This document shows, in pieces, positions 43,683 to 53,500 of a stretch of 64,000 bases of DNA. Below the pieces are notes generated by a model, which searched no databases, had not been told where the DNA came from, and saw nothing but the letters and a program-made list of their open reading frames with translations. Positions within the stretch are counted from its first letter, which is position 1. Each line of letters starts with the position of its first letter. The stretch comes from an uncultured Agromyces sp. (lineage in GTDB: Bacteria > Actinomycetota > Actinomycetes > Actinomycetales > Microbacteriaceae), in assembly GCA_913053875.1 (NCBI GenBank), contig CAJXGN010000007.1, forward strand, positions 124,001-188,000. The letters are read 5' to 3'. A program made the position numbers and the translations under genes.

Positions 43683-45539
43683 TCAGGCCCGAACGGTCGC
43701 GGCCGACGCGGCGTCGCGCCGCCCGCCGATCGCCCGCAGCGCCGCGAGGATCGTGATCAGGTCGACCACCTCCTGCAGCAGCGCGCCGACCGTCGCGGGG
43801 ATCACCCCGAACGTCGCCACCAGCATGAGCCCGACGCTCACGGCGATGCCGATCCAGATGCTCTGCAGCGCGATGCGCACCGTGTCGCGCCCGATCTCGA
43901 CCGCCGTCGCGGTGCGCGACACGTCGTCGACGAGGATCACCGCGTCGGCCGACTCGCTCGCCGCGGTCGCACCGCGCGCACCCATCGCGATGCCCACCTC
44001 CGCGGCGGCGAGCACGGGTGCGTCGTTCACGCCGTCGCCGACCATGATCACGGGCCGTTCGGCGATGCCCGAGACCTCGCGCACCTTGTCGCCCGGCAGG
44101 CACTCCGCGCGCACGCGCTCGATGCCGAGCTCGGCCGCGACGTGGTCGGCGGTCGCCCGCGCGTCGCCCGTGAGCATGACCGTGCGACGCACCCCGAGTC
44201 GCGCCAGGCGGGCGAGGGTGCCGGATGCCTCGGGCCGGACGCCGTCGCGCGCGAGCAGCGCGCCGGCGTAGGCGCCGTCGACCGCGACGTACACGGCGAG
44301 CTCGCCCGGAGCGATCACCGTGCGCTCCGCACCGGTCGCGTGCGCCGCGACGAACGCGAACTTGCCGACGACGACCTCGCGCCCGTCGATCGACGCCACG
44401 ACGCCGTTCGTCGCCGACTCGCTCGCCGACGCGGCATCCCGCAGCCGGATGCCCCGCTCGCGCGCCGCGTCCACGAGCGACGACGCCAGCACGTGCGACG
44501 AGTACTGCTCGGCGGAGGCCACGAGACCCAGCAGCATCCGCTCGCCGACCCCCGGCTCGGGACGCACCGCGACGAGTTCCGGCCGCCCACGGGTGAGCGT
44601 GCCCGTCTTGTCGAAGACCGCGGTGCGCGCCCGCGCCAGCTGCTCCAGCACGCCGCCGCCCTTCACGATCACGCCCGCACGCGCCGCGCGACTCATGCCG
44701 CCCATGAACGCCACCGGCGCCGCGATGAGCAGCGGGCAGGGCGTGGCGAGCACGAGCACCTCGGCGAACCGCACCGGGTCGCCGGACACCGCCCACGCCA
44801 CGCCCGCGAGCAGCAGCGAGAACACCGTGAACGGCACCGCGTAGCGGTCGGCCAGCCGCACCACCGGGGCCCGGCTCGCCGACGCCTCCGCCACGAGCGC
44901 GACGATCTGCTGGTACTGGCTGTCCTGCGCGGCGGCGACCGCGCGCACCTCCACGGCCTCCTCGCCGTTCACCGAGCCGCTCAGCAGCACGTCGCCGACC
45001 GCCTTGGCGACCGGGACCGACTCGCCCGTGAGCGACGACTCGTCCACGTCGGTCGCCCCCGAGACGAGCTCGGCGTCGACCGGCACGAGCTCCGACGGAC
45101 GCACCAGCAGCACGTCGCCGACCGCGACCTCCTCGGCCGGCACGTCCGCGATGCCGTCGGCGCCGACCCGGTGCGCCCGCCGGGGCGCGCGATCGAGCAG
45201 GGCGTCGAGCTCGCGCGTCGCGCGCCGGCCCGCGTAGTCCTCCAGCGCCTCGCCGCCGGTGAGCATGAGCACCACGATGAGCGCCGCGACGTACTCCCCC
45301 ACCACCACGGTCGCGACGATCGCCGTGATCGCCAGCACGTCGAGCCCCCACCGCCCGCGCAGCATCGAGCGCACCATCCCGACCGCCTGCCACGCGGCCA
45401 CCCCGAGTGCGTAGAGCGAGCAGAGCCACGCGACCGCGTCGCCGGCGCCGACCAGCGCGAGCACGATCGCCACGAGCCCCACCGCGAGCGTCGCGGTGAC
45501 GAACGGATAGCGCCGTGCGGCGCGGAGCACGCTCCCCAT
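43683..45539 (-). CDS. Heavy-metal-type P1B ATPase without N-terminal metal domain
   Basis: 618 aa. All P-type ATPase landmarks are present: actuator loop DESSLTGES, phosphorylation site FDKTGTLTRG and the hinge GDGVNDAP. The membrane metal motif reads ATPCPLLIAAPVAF, i.e. Thr-Pro-Cys-Pro rather than the Cys-Pro-Cys of Cu, Zn and Cd pumps. No HMA or His-rich N-terminus precedes the first membrane helix. Such TPC-type members form a little-studied P1B subgroup and metal specificity is unknown. The ATG at 45539 is followed directly by helix 1. A terminator of the icd gene lies just upstream. Confidence 0.88.
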   Translation of the reverse strand: MGSVLRAARRYPFVTATLAVGLVAIVLALVGAGDAVAWLCSLYALGVAAWQAVGMVRSMLRGRWGLDVLAITAIVATVVVGEYVAALIVVLMLTGGEALEDYAGRRATRELDALLDRAPRRAHRVGADGIADVPAEEVAVGDVLLVRPSELVPVDAELVSGATDVDESSLTGESVPVAKAVGDVLLSGSVNGEEAVEVRAVAAAQDSQYQQIVALVAEASASRAPVVRLADRYAVPFTVFSLLLAGVAWAVSGDPVRFAEVLVLATPCPLLIAAPVAFMGGMSRAARAGVIVKGGGVLEQLARARTAVFDKTGTLTRGRPELVAVRPEPGVGERMLLGLVASAEQYSSHVLASSLVDAARERGIRLRDAASASESATNGVVASIDGREVVVGKFAFVAAHATGAERTVIAPGELAVYVAVDGAYAGALLARDGVRPEASGTLARLARLGVRRTVMLTGDARATADHVAAELGIERVRAECLPGDKVREVSGIAERPVIMVGDGVNDAPVLAAAEVGIAMGARGATAASESADAVILVDDVSRTATAVEIGRDTVRIALQSIWIGIAVSVGLMLVATFGVIPATVGALLQEVVDLITILAALRAIGGRRDAASAATVRA

Positions 45540-45596
45540 GCCCCGAGTCTGCCGCAGCCGGGCGCGGCGCGGCCCGCACGGCACCGCGGAGACGAC

Positions 45597-45632
45597 GACG
45601 GGGCCGGATGCCGCGTGGCATCCGACCCCGTC
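45597..45632 (-). terminator. Terminator hairpin after icd, built from GGATGCC arms
   Basis: Arms GACGGGGCCGGATGCC (45597-45612) and GGCATCCGACCCCGTC (45617-45632) match at 15 of 16 positions with loop GCGT. It begins 15 bp after the icd stop. The inner seven base pairs are an inverted pair of the heptamer GGATGCC that is over-represented in this window. Confidence 0.8.
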
Positions 45633-45646
45633 TCGAGCGCGTCGAC

Positions 45647-46864
45647 CTAGGCGGCCAGGCGCGCCTCGAGGTTCGCCGCGAGGGTCGAGAGGAACTCCTC
45701 GGTGGTCTGGTACGGCTGGTCGCCGCCGACGAGGAGCGCGAGGTCCTTCGTCATCGCACCCGACTCGACCGTCGTGATGACGACGTCCTCGAGCGTGGCG
45801 GCGAAGTCGATCAGCTCCTGATTGCCGTCGAGCTTGCCGCGGTGCGCGAGGCCGCGCGTCCAGGCGTAGATCGAGGCGATCGGGTTGGTCGAGGTGGGCT
45901 TGCCCTGCTGGTGCTGGCGGTAGTGGCGGGTCACGGTGCCGTGCGCCGCCTCGGCCTCGACGACCTTGCCGTCCGGCGTGGCCAGCACGCTGGTCATGAG
46001 GCCGAGCGAGCCGAAGCCCTGCGCGACGGTGTCGGACTGCACGTCGCCGTCGTAGTTCTTGCAGGCCCAGACGTAGCCGCCCTCCCACTTGAGGCTGGCC
46101 GCGACCATGTCGTCGATGAGGCGGTGCTCGTAGGTGAGGCCCGCGGCGTCGAACTTCTCCTTGAACTCGGTGTCGAAGACCTCCTGGAAGAGGTCCTTGA
46201 ACCGGCCGTCGTAGGCCTTCAGGATCGTGTTCTTGGTCGAGAGGTAGACCGGGTAGTCGCGGGCGAGGCCGTAGTTGAGCGAGGCGCGGGCGAAGTCCTT
46301 GATCGACTCGTCGAGGTTGTACATGCCCATCGCGACGCCGGAGCCCGGCGACTGGAACACCTCGAAGGACTGGGGCTCGGAGCCGTCCTTCGGGGTGAAG
46401 GTCATGGTCAGCGTGCCCTCGCCCTCGAACTTGAAATCGGTAGCGCGGTACTGGTCGCCGAACGCGTGGCGGCCGACGATGATCGGCTTGTTCCAGCCCG
46501 GCACGAGCCGCGGGATGTTCGAGATGATGATCGGCTCGCGGAAGATGACGCCGCCGAGGATGTTGCGGATGGTGCCGTTCGGCGACCGCCACATCTTCTT
46601 CAGGCCGAACTCCTCGACCCGCGCCTCGTCGGGCGTGATGGTCGCGCACTTGACGCCGACGCCGTGCTGCTTGATGGCGTTGGCCGCGTCGACCGTGATC
46701 TGGTCGTCGGTCTCGTCGCGCTTCTGGATCGAGAGGTCGTAGTACTCGAGGTCGATGTCGAGGTACGGGTGGATCAGCTGGTCCTTGATCGCCTGCCAGA
46801 TGATCCGGGTCATCTCGTCGCCGTCGAGTTCGACGACGGTGCCTGCAACCTTGATCTTGCTCAA
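45647..46864 (-). CDS. icd: NADP-dependent isocitrate dehydrogenase (dimeric, eukaryote-like type)
   Basis: 405 aa. Oxidises isocitrate to 2-oxoglutarate in the TCA cycle. The start [13 protein letters not shown] and the substrate block [21 protein letters not shown] belong to the roughly 400-residue homodimeric type also found in mycobacteria. [10 protein letters not shown] and the NADP block [18 protein letters not shown] follow. The start is TTG 46864 with AAGGAG 9 nt upstream ([11 protein letters not shown]). TAAGCT at 46926-46931 is the likely -10, giving a leader of about 55 nt. It is the third TTG start with a perfect ribosome site in this window. Confidence 0.96.
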   Translation of the reverse strand: MSKIKVAGTVVELDGDEMTRIIWQAIKDQLIHPYLDIDLEYYDLSIQKRDETDDQITVDAANAIKQHGVGVKCATITPDEARVEEFGLKKMWRSPNGTIRNILGGVIFREPIIISNIPRLVPGWNKPIIVGRHAFGDQYRATDFKFEGEGTLTMTFTPKDGSEPQSFEVFQSPGSGVAMGMYNLDESIKDFARASLNYGLARDYPVYLSTKNTILKAYDGRFKDLFQEVFDTEFKEKFDAAGLTYEHRLIDDMVAASLKWEGGYVWACKNYDGDVQSDTVAQGFGSLGLMTSVLATPDGKVVEAEAAHGTVTRHYRQHQQGKPTSTNPIASIYAWTRGLAHRGKLDGNQELIDFAATLEDVVITTVESGAMTKDLALLVGGDQPYQTTEEFLSTLAANLEARLAA

Positions 46865-47037
46865 GTCGGTGCGCTCCTTGGATTCGGGAGTGGGAAGTCG
46901 GATGGGCGGGATGTCGCCGCCGACCAGCTTACCGGGTCGCGTGATTCTCTCGACATCGAGACAGTTGTCGCGGCGTTCGATGACGTCGCGAGGCGCGGCC
47001 CAGCGGCATCCGCGGGCCGGATCGGGCACGGAACGGC

Positions 47038-47043
47038 TACCCT
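47038..47043 (+). promoter_or_regulatory. -10 box of leaderless GNAT gene
   Basis: TACCCT ends 7 nt before the ATG at 47051; no ribosome site is present. The gap to icd (47,050 back to 46,865) thus holds two divergent promoters. Confidence 0.5.
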
Positions 47044-47050
47044 TGCGTGT

Positions 47051-47503
47051 ATGGGTGATCTGCGTCTGGAAGAACTGTCGGCCTCGAACGTCGTCGCCGC
47101 GAACAGCCTGTCGCTGAAGCCCGGCCAGGAGCAGTTCGTCGCCCCGGTCACCTACTCGGCCGAGACGACGGTCGTGAACCCCGCCACCACGTGGCAGCGC
47201 GTCGTGCTGCAGGGCGACCGCGTCGTCGGCTTCATCCACGGCAACTTCGACCCCGACGAGGAGCGCGAGGAGTTCCGTGCGTGCCTGTGGCGCATCAACG
47301 TCGACGCCGACGTGCAGGGCCAGGGCGTCGGCCGCTTCCTCGCCGAGGCGCTCGCGCGCGAGGCGAAGGCGCGCGGCTTCGACCACGTGACCGTGATGTG
47401 GGAGCCGGGCGAGCAGGGCCCGGGCGAGTTCTTCCACCGCATCGGCTTCCGCGACGTCGGCGAGTCGGAGTACGGCGACATCATCGGCACCCTCGCGCTC
47501 TGA
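47051..47503 (+). CDS. GNAT-family N-acetyltransferase
   Basis: 150 aa, a single GNAT domain. The acetyl-CoA loop is [26 protein letters not shown] (the Q-x-x-G-x-G/A motif). It is followed by [25 protein letters not shown], the usual FY-x-x-x-GF segment. The N-terminal [16 protein letters not shown] resembles SpeG/Nat-like members acting on amines, but the substrate is unknown. The ATG at 47051 is set by the -10 box. Confidence 0.88.
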   Translation: MGDLRLEELSASNVVAANSLSLKPGQEQFVAPVTYSAETTVVNPATTWQRVVLQGDRVVGFIHGNFDPDEEREEFRACLWRINVDADVQGQGVGRFLAEALAREAKARGFDHVTVMWEPGEQGPGEFFHRIGFRDVGESEYGDIIGTLAL

Positions 47504-47504
47504 G

Positions 47505-47843
47505 ATGGCGGATGCCTCGCGGGAGCCGGCCGGCGGCTTCGGCGAGCGCGTGCTCGAGCTCGTGGCCGAGATCCCGCCGGGGCGCGTACTGACCTACGGC
47601 GACGTCGCCGCACTGCTCGGCTCGCGCGGCGCACGCGCGGTCGGCACGGTCATGGCGCGCTCGGGGCACCTCGTGCCCTGGTGGCGCGTGCTGCGCGCGG
47701 GCGGTCACCCGCCGAGCGGGCACGAGGACCGTGCCCTCGCGCACTACCGCGACGAGGGCACCCCGGTGCTGCCGGCGGCGACGGATGCGACCTACCGCGT
47801 CGACCTCGCGCGGGCGCGGTGGCGACCCGGGCGGGAGCCCTAG
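47505..47843 (+). CDS. Alkyltransferase-like protein (MGMT family, no active-site Cys)
   Basis: 112 aa. It has the DNA-binding helix-turn-helix of MGMT/Ada-C ([26 protein letters not shown]). The PCHR active site is replaced by PWWRVL, so the acceptor Cys is Trp. This is the hallmark of ATL proteins, which bind O6-alkylguanine and flag it for nucleotide excision repair. The ATG at 47505 lies 1 bp after the GNAT stop, implying co-expression. Its TAG stop shares CTAG (47840-47843) with the convergent kinase gene. Confidence 0.88.
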   Translation: MADASREPAGGFGERVLELVAEIPPGRVLTYGDVAALLGSRGARAVGTVMARSGHLVPWWRVLRAGGHPPSGHEDRALAHYRDEGTPVLPAATDATYRVDLARARWRPGREP

Positions 47844-49747
47844 CCGCGCGACGCCGGGTCGGCGAACTGCGCGGGGTCGGCGTATTTCGCGTTCGCCGAC
47901 GGGGTGCTCGTGTCGGGCAGGGCCGCCAACGGCAGCTCGACCCGGATCGAGGTGCCGCCGCCGACCGGGCTCCGCATCTCGAACGAGCCGCCGACCGCCT
48001 CGGCGCGGTCGGCCATGCCGACGATGCCGGTGCCCGCGCGATCGGCGCCGCCGACGCCGTCGTCGCGCACGACGAGGCGCACGACCTCGCCGGCGCGGGG
48101 GTGCGCGGCCCCGTCGCCGTCGGACTCGAGGTCGGGCGCGTCCACGGTCGTCATGTCGACCGTGACCCACACCCGGGTCGCACGGGCGTGCTTGGCGAGG
48201 TTCGCGAGCGCCTCGGAGAGCACGAAGTACGCGGTCGACTCGAGCAGTTCGGGCAGCCGCCCGACCTCCACGTCGACGGTCGCGGGCACGGGGCAGCGCC
48301 CCGCGAGCTCGGGCACCGCGAGCGCCAGCCCGCCGGCCGAGAGCAGACTCGGATGCAGGCCGTGCGCGAGCTCGCGCAGCTCGCGCAGCGCCACGTTCGA
48401 CTCGGTGATCGCCGCCTCCGCCCGCTCGGCCAGCTCGGACTCCCCCGAGGCCGCGGCGCGGTCGGCGAGCACGCGCAGCTGCAGTGCGAGCGCCACCAGG
48501 CGCTGCTGCGCACCGTCGTGCAGGTCGCGCTCGATACGGCGCCGGGTCTCGAGGCCCGCACGGACGATGCGCTCGCGCGACTCGCGCACCTGGGCGAGCG
48601 TGGCCTCGACCTGCGCCCGGAGCCGGCCGTTGTCGACCGAGAGACGCAGCGCGCTCGAGACGCCGTCGAGGAGGCGCGTGTTGTCGGTCAGCGCGAGGTC
48701 GTGGCGGATGAGCGCCAGGCGCGCGCCCGAGGGCGACGAGATGGGCAGCATGCCCCGCCCCGCGCCGTCGCTGCGATCGAGCGGCTCCCCCGCGGCATCC
48801 GTGTACACGCCCTCGCGGTCGTCCCACCAGTAGACGCGCACCGACGGGTCGCGCAGGGTGCGCGCGAGCGATTCGGCCCAGAGCGTGCGGTCGGCGCTCT
48901 CCCGGGTGATGCGCATCAGGTCGGCGACGCGCGCGCGCAGGTTGCGGGTGTGCGCGACGCCCGCGACGAAGCAGACCGGGATGGTCGCGATGGCGATGAG
49001 CGAGATGGTCGCCGCGACCTCGTCGAACTCGGCGTCGATCGCGTAGCTGATCACCTGGATCGCGAGCGTCGTGGCCCACGCGAGCAGCGCGACGGGCATG
49101 AGGAACACGATCGTGCGCGCCGGCACGCTGCCGCGCACCCAGCGCATGAGCATGCGGATCGCGACGACCACCACGAGCGCGCCGCCGAAGAGGCGGAAGC
49201 CGGCGTCGATGACCGCGAACGCCGTGGGCGCGTCGAGGAACGAGTACGGGTTCGGTGCACAGTCGCACGGCACCGCGTCGGGCACGGCCAGCAGCAGCAC
49301 GGCCGCGAAGTTGACCGCCGAGACCGCGAACGCCGAGTACGCGATGGCCTTGTCGGCGAGGTCGTCGAACGTGCCGCGCGGGTAGATGAGCACGAGCACG
49401 CCCGCGAGCACGCCCCAGAGCAGGTCGACGCCGCGCACGATCGGCCATAGCCAGCCGAGCGGTGCGATCACGTTGTAGATCGTCTGCGGAATCCACAGCA
49501 GCGGGAACACCGCCATGAGCCGGGCGGCCGCGGGGGCGACGTCGAGCCGCCACGCGATGGCGGCGCAGATCGCGAAGACGAGCGGCACGATGGCGTGCAG
49601 CGTGGCGTAGCTGGGGGCGAACCGCTCCTCGGGCGGCGTGGCGGCCCAGCCGCCGATCGACATGGCGAGGCTGGCCGCGATCACCCCGGCGATCACGAGC
49701 GAGCGGCGGGTGACCAGCGAGCGGATAGTGGGCCCTGCGGGCATCAC
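47840..49747 (-). CDS. NarL-type sensor histidine kinase
   Basis: 635 aa. Seven or eight hydrophobic segments occupy residues 15-270 (no large external sensor domain). The cytoplasmic part has a GAF-like region and the HisKA_3 phosphoacceptor ERDLHDGAQQRLVALALQL. The HATPase_c domain follows: ALANLAKHARATRVWV (N box), DDGVGGADRAGTGIVGM (G1/F) and GGTSIRVELPL. It phosphorylates the LuxR-type regulator just upstream. GTG 49747 and ATG 49744 are both possible; either overlaps the regulator stop (GTGATG), so translation is coupled. Confidence 0.92.
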   Translation of the reverse strand: MMPAGPTIRSLVTRRSLVIAGVIAASLAMSIGGWAATPPEERFAPSYATLHAIVPLVFAICAAIAWRLDVAPAAARLMAVFPLLWIPQTIYNVIAPLGWLWPIVRGVDLLWGVLAGVLVLIYPRGTFDDLADKAIAYSAFAVSAVNFAAVLLLAVPDAVPCDCAPNPYSFLDAPTAFAVIDAGFRLFGGALVVVVAIRMLMRWVRGSVPARTIVFLMPVALLAWATTLAIQVISYAIDAEFDEVAATISLIAIATIPVCFVAGVAHTRNLRARVADLMRITRESADRTLWAESLARTLRDPSVRVYWWDDREGVYTDAAGEPLDRSDGAGRGMLPISSPSGARLALIRHDLALTDNTRLLDGVSSALRLSVDNGRLRAQVEATLAQVRESRERIVRAGLETRRRIERDLHDGAQQRLVALALQLRVLADRAAASGESELAERAEAAITESNVALRELRELAHGLHPSLLSAGGLALAVPELAGRCPVPATVDVEVGRLPELLESTAYFVLSEALANLAKHARATRVWVTVDMTTVDAPDLESDGDGAAHPRAGEVVRLVVRDDGVGGADRAGTGIVGMADRAEAVGGSFEMRSPVGGGTSIRVELPLAALPDTSTPSANAKYADPAQFADPASRG

Positions 49748-50418
49748 CGCGACCCGAGCAGCATGAGCACGGCCAGCACCCGCCGATGCGTCTCGGGCGA
49801 CTCCTCGAGGTCGAGCTTCTGCAGGATGCTCCGCACGTGCGTCTCCACGGTCTTGACGCCCAGGAAGAGCTCCTGCGCGATGCCCGAGTTCGATCGGCCC
49901 TCGGCCATGAGCTCGAGCACCGAGCGCTCGCGGGGCGTCAGGCGCGCGATCGGGTCGTCGGCGCGCGAACGCGACACGAGCTTCGAGACGACCTCGGGGT
50001 CGACCACGGAGCCGCCGGATGCCACGGTCTGCACCGCCCGCACGAGCGACTGCGGCTCGGACACCCGGTCTTTCAGGAGGTACCCGGTGCCGGCGCCGGC
50101 GCCCATCACGCGCACCGCGTACTCGGGCGTCGCGTACATCGACAGCAGCAGCACGCCGATCGTCGACCCGGACTCGCGCAGGCGCTCGAGCGCACTCACG
50201 CCCTCGTCCGAGTAGTCGGGCGGCATGCGGATGTCGAGCACGGCCGCGTCGAGCTCGTTCGCGTTGATCACGGACAGCAGCTCGGGCGCCGTGCCGACGG
50301 AGGCGACGATCTCCATGCCGGCATCCGCCAGCACCTTCTCGATGCCCTCGCGCAGCAGCAGGGCGTCGTCGGCGATCGCCACGCGGAGCGCCGGCGCCTC
50401 TTCGTGGTGCGGGTCCAT
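49744..50418 (-). CDS. NarL/LuxR-family response regulator
   Basis: 224 aa. Receiver domain 10-125 with RVAIADDALLLREG (acidic pocket), phosphoacceptor Asp in AAVLDIRMPPDY and Lys in GYLLKDRVSE. C-terminal LuxR helix-turn-helix: LTPRERSVLELMAEGRSNSGIAQELFLGVKTVETHVRSIL. The ATG at 50418 has GAGGTGAAG just upstream. A TATTCT box at 50460-50465 could be the -10. The regulon is unknown; the divergent patatin gene is the nearest candidate target. Confidence 0.93.
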   Translation of the reverse strand: MDPHHEEAPALRVAIADDALLLREGIEKVLADAGMEIVASVGTAPELLSVINANELDAAVLDIRMPPDYSDEGVSALERLRESGSTIGVLLLSMYATPEYAVRVMGAGAGTGYLLKDRVSEPQSLVRAVQTVASGGSVVDPEVVSKLVSRSRADDPIARLTPRERSVLELMAEGRSNSGIAQELFLGVKTVETHVRSILQKLDLEESPETHRRVLAVLMLLGSR

Positions 50419-50492
50419 CTTCACCTCGTACCGCCGTGCCGGGTTGTGCGGTTGAGTCGAGAATACCTCGCGGTCGCGCTCTCTCGTGGAAG

Positions 50493-50512
50493 TTCCGCGC
50501 CGCAACGCGGAA
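50493..50512. promoter_or_regulatory. Inverted repeat in divergent regulator/patatin gap
   Basis: TTCCGCG (50493-50499) and CGCGGAA (50506-50512), perfect 7-bp arms with a 6-base spacer, in the 174-bp gap between the response regulator and the patatin gene. A GGAAGT/ACTTCC-like half repeats on both sides. A site for the response regulator is possible. Confidence 0.4.
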
Positions 50513-50592
50513 GTGCCACCACTTCGGGGGGTGCGCGCCGCCGGGCGTTCGGGCGGGATACTGGGGGGATCCGACGGTGGGAGAGGCGGGTC

Positions 50593-53500
50593 ATGGCGGT
50601 CGAGGTCGACGAGGCGACGGGGTCCGCCGACGGTCGGCGGGCGGTGCGGGGCGGCCCGCGGGTCCCCGTCGTCCCGGTGCAGGGCGACACGCGGCTCGCG
50701 CACGCGGCCGCGGGGGCCGTCCCGGCGTTCGGACGCACGCTGCGCGTCTCGCTCGCGATGCGGGGCGGCGTCAGCCTGGCCGTCTGGATCGGCGGCGCGG
50801 TCGCGGAACTCGACCTCTTCCGGCGCATCCGCGTCTTCGAGCGCGACGAGGGCCCCGTCGCCTATCTCCTGACGCCCGGCGACGAGCCGCCGACGGCGGC
50901 GACCCTCGAGCGTGCGGAGGTATACGCCGAGCTGCTGTGGCTGACCGGCTACGACCAGGTGGAGTTCGACCTGCTGGCCGGCACGAGCGCGGGCGGGCTG
51001 AACGCCGTGGTCTACGCGGTGGCCCAGCGCGCCGGCGCGAGCCTCGACGCGCTCCGCGGCATGTGGTCGGGCGTCGGCGGGCTCTGGGGGCTGCTGCAGC
51101 TGCCGGGCCACGCGGAGATCCGCGCGCTCATGCGGGGCGAGGACCTCTTCCGACGCGAGGTGCACCTGGGGTTGCGCGACATCTACGGATGCCGGCCGAG
51201 CCACCCCGACCTCGTCGCGACCCAGGTCGACATCGACCTGTCGGCGACCGCGATCGACGCCCGCGAGGAGCTCGAGCCCGACAGCAGCGAGGGCCGCGCG
51301 CACTTCCGGTTCCGGTCGGGGGTCGAGACCGGACGGACGAACCGCATCCCGAGCCGGCACGACGCCGGCGCCGATCGCGACGACGACGACCTGAGCCTCG
51401 AGCGGCTCGCACTCGCCGCCCGTGCCACGTCGTCGCTGCCCGGGGGCTTCGAGCCGGCGGAGGTGGCCTCGCCGGTCGCGGACGGCACGACCCGGTCGAC
51501 CGACCGAGACGACCTCCACCACGCGTTCAGCGGCCACCGCGACCCGGTCGACCTCGACGGGCAGCCGCGCGACGTGCCCTACCGCATCGTCGACGGCGCG
51601 GTGTTCGACAACGTGCCGATCGAGCGCGCCATGCGCGCCGCACGGGCCCGCGCGTCGGACCGCAACGCCGACCGCGTGCTGCTCTTCCTCGACCCCGACC
51701 CGGACCCCGGCCCCGACGACGAGCTGGTCTGGGACGACGGCGCATCGAAGTTCTTCCGCGCGCTGCGCGCCCAGTTCACGCGCATGTTCCGGCAGGAGCC
51801 GGTCTCGCGCGAGACCGCCGAGGTGCAGCGCTTCAACGCGGAGCGCCGCGTGGACGAGGCCCGCCGCCGCGCAGCGGTCTCGCTCGTGGAGAGCGCCGGC
51901 TGGTCGCGGCCGCAGGTCGACGCGCGCCGGGCCGCCTACGTGCGCTCGCTCGGCGCGGTGGTCTCCGAGCGGCTCGCCGAGGCGATCTCGGGGCCGTCGC
52001 TCTGGCAGGTCTCGACCGACCTCCCCCACCGGCACCGCTACCTGCCGATCGCGCGCACGCGGCTGATCGCGTTCACCGAGCTCGTCGTGGACGACTATGC
52101 GACGGCCGCCGCGTCGGCCGAGCCGATGGAGGCGCGACTCGGGTCCGCCTCGGCACTGGCCGACGCGGCGAACTGCGTGCTCGCCTGGGTGCGCGATCTC
52201 GAGCGGGTGCCGGAGGCCGCGGGGTCCCGCCGGTTCCGCGCCTTCCCGCACGAGCGCGCGCACGCCTACGCCGCCCTCGAGACGGCGGTCGCGCACGGCG
52301 ACCGGGCGACCGCGCGCGTGCTCGAGCGGGTGCGCCGGTTCGTGCACGAGGCGCACCCCAAGCGGCTCGCCCAGCCCACGCCCGAGACCGCGCGGCCGTG
52401 GATGCAGGAGTGGCGGGAGGCCGACGCGGGCGATGCGGGGATCGCCCGCGCGCACGCGTCGCTCGATCACTGCGTCCGCCTCCTGCTCGACGAGAACGAC
52501 CGGCTCCGGGCACGCATGGGCGAGCTCGACGAGGACGAGGTCGAGGCGGTGCAGCGCTCGCCGTGGCTGCAGCTGCAGATCTCGGATGCGACGCCGCGGG
52601 CCGTCGACCTCGCCGCGCTCCTGTGCCCCGCCGGCATCCCGCCTGCGCTGTCGAGCGTGCGCTATTGGAGCATCGGCGTCGACGAGCGCCCCGATTCGCC
52701 CGAGGCGTTCACGGCCCTGGTCGACGGACAGCGGCGTGCCGCCCTGCAGGAGGCGCTGCGCGCACCCGCCGACCGGGTCGTGCCGCGGGACCTGCTCGAG
52801 CGACTGACCGCCACGGGCGAGGCCGCCACGCTCACGCCGCAGTCGAAGCTCGCCGGGTACGGGCTCGGCAACTTCCTCGGCTTCCTCAGTGCGAGCTGGC
52901 GTGTCAACGACTGGCTCTGGGGCCGCATGGACGCGGCCGCGGGCGCCGTGCGGTTCTTCGACGCCGTCGAGCCGAACCGCGTCGACGCGAGCGCGGCGAT
53001 CCGCACCGCGCAGGACGCGATCCTGCACGACGCCGACCGCGACGGCGAGGTCATCGCGCCCGCCGACTGCGACTGGTCGCCGGCGGAACCGCTGCGGGTG
53101 CCGCCGGTCGTCGAGCCGTCGTTCCGCGGATCGGTGCCCGTGCGCGAGCGGCTGCGAGGCGGCGTCGACGCGCTCGGCGACCTGCCGCCCGGCTACCTGG
53201 TGGGCATCGCCTCGCGCGGGCTGCGGCTCATCGACCGCGCCGCGCTCCGGCCGGGCGGGACACTCTTGCGCAGCATCGTCGGCTTCGTGCTCGGGGTGCT
53301 GCGCCCCGTGCTCGCGGTGCTGCCGACGGTCATCGACCCGCCCCGCGCCGCCGCGATCGCCGGGGTCGTCGGCGGTGCGGGCTGGCTGCTCACCTGGCGC
53401 GCGTTCGAGTCGTTCTCGTGGGGCCTCGCGATCACCGCGCTCGTGGTCGTCGCACTCCTCGTCGTCTGGCTGGTCGCGGCGGCCGGGGGCGCCGACGCGC

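Noticed and set aside
47505..47843. Methylguanine-DNA methyltransferase
   Set aside because: The acceptor Cys is replaced by Trp (PWWRV), so it is an alkyltransferase-like binder, not an active methyltransferase.
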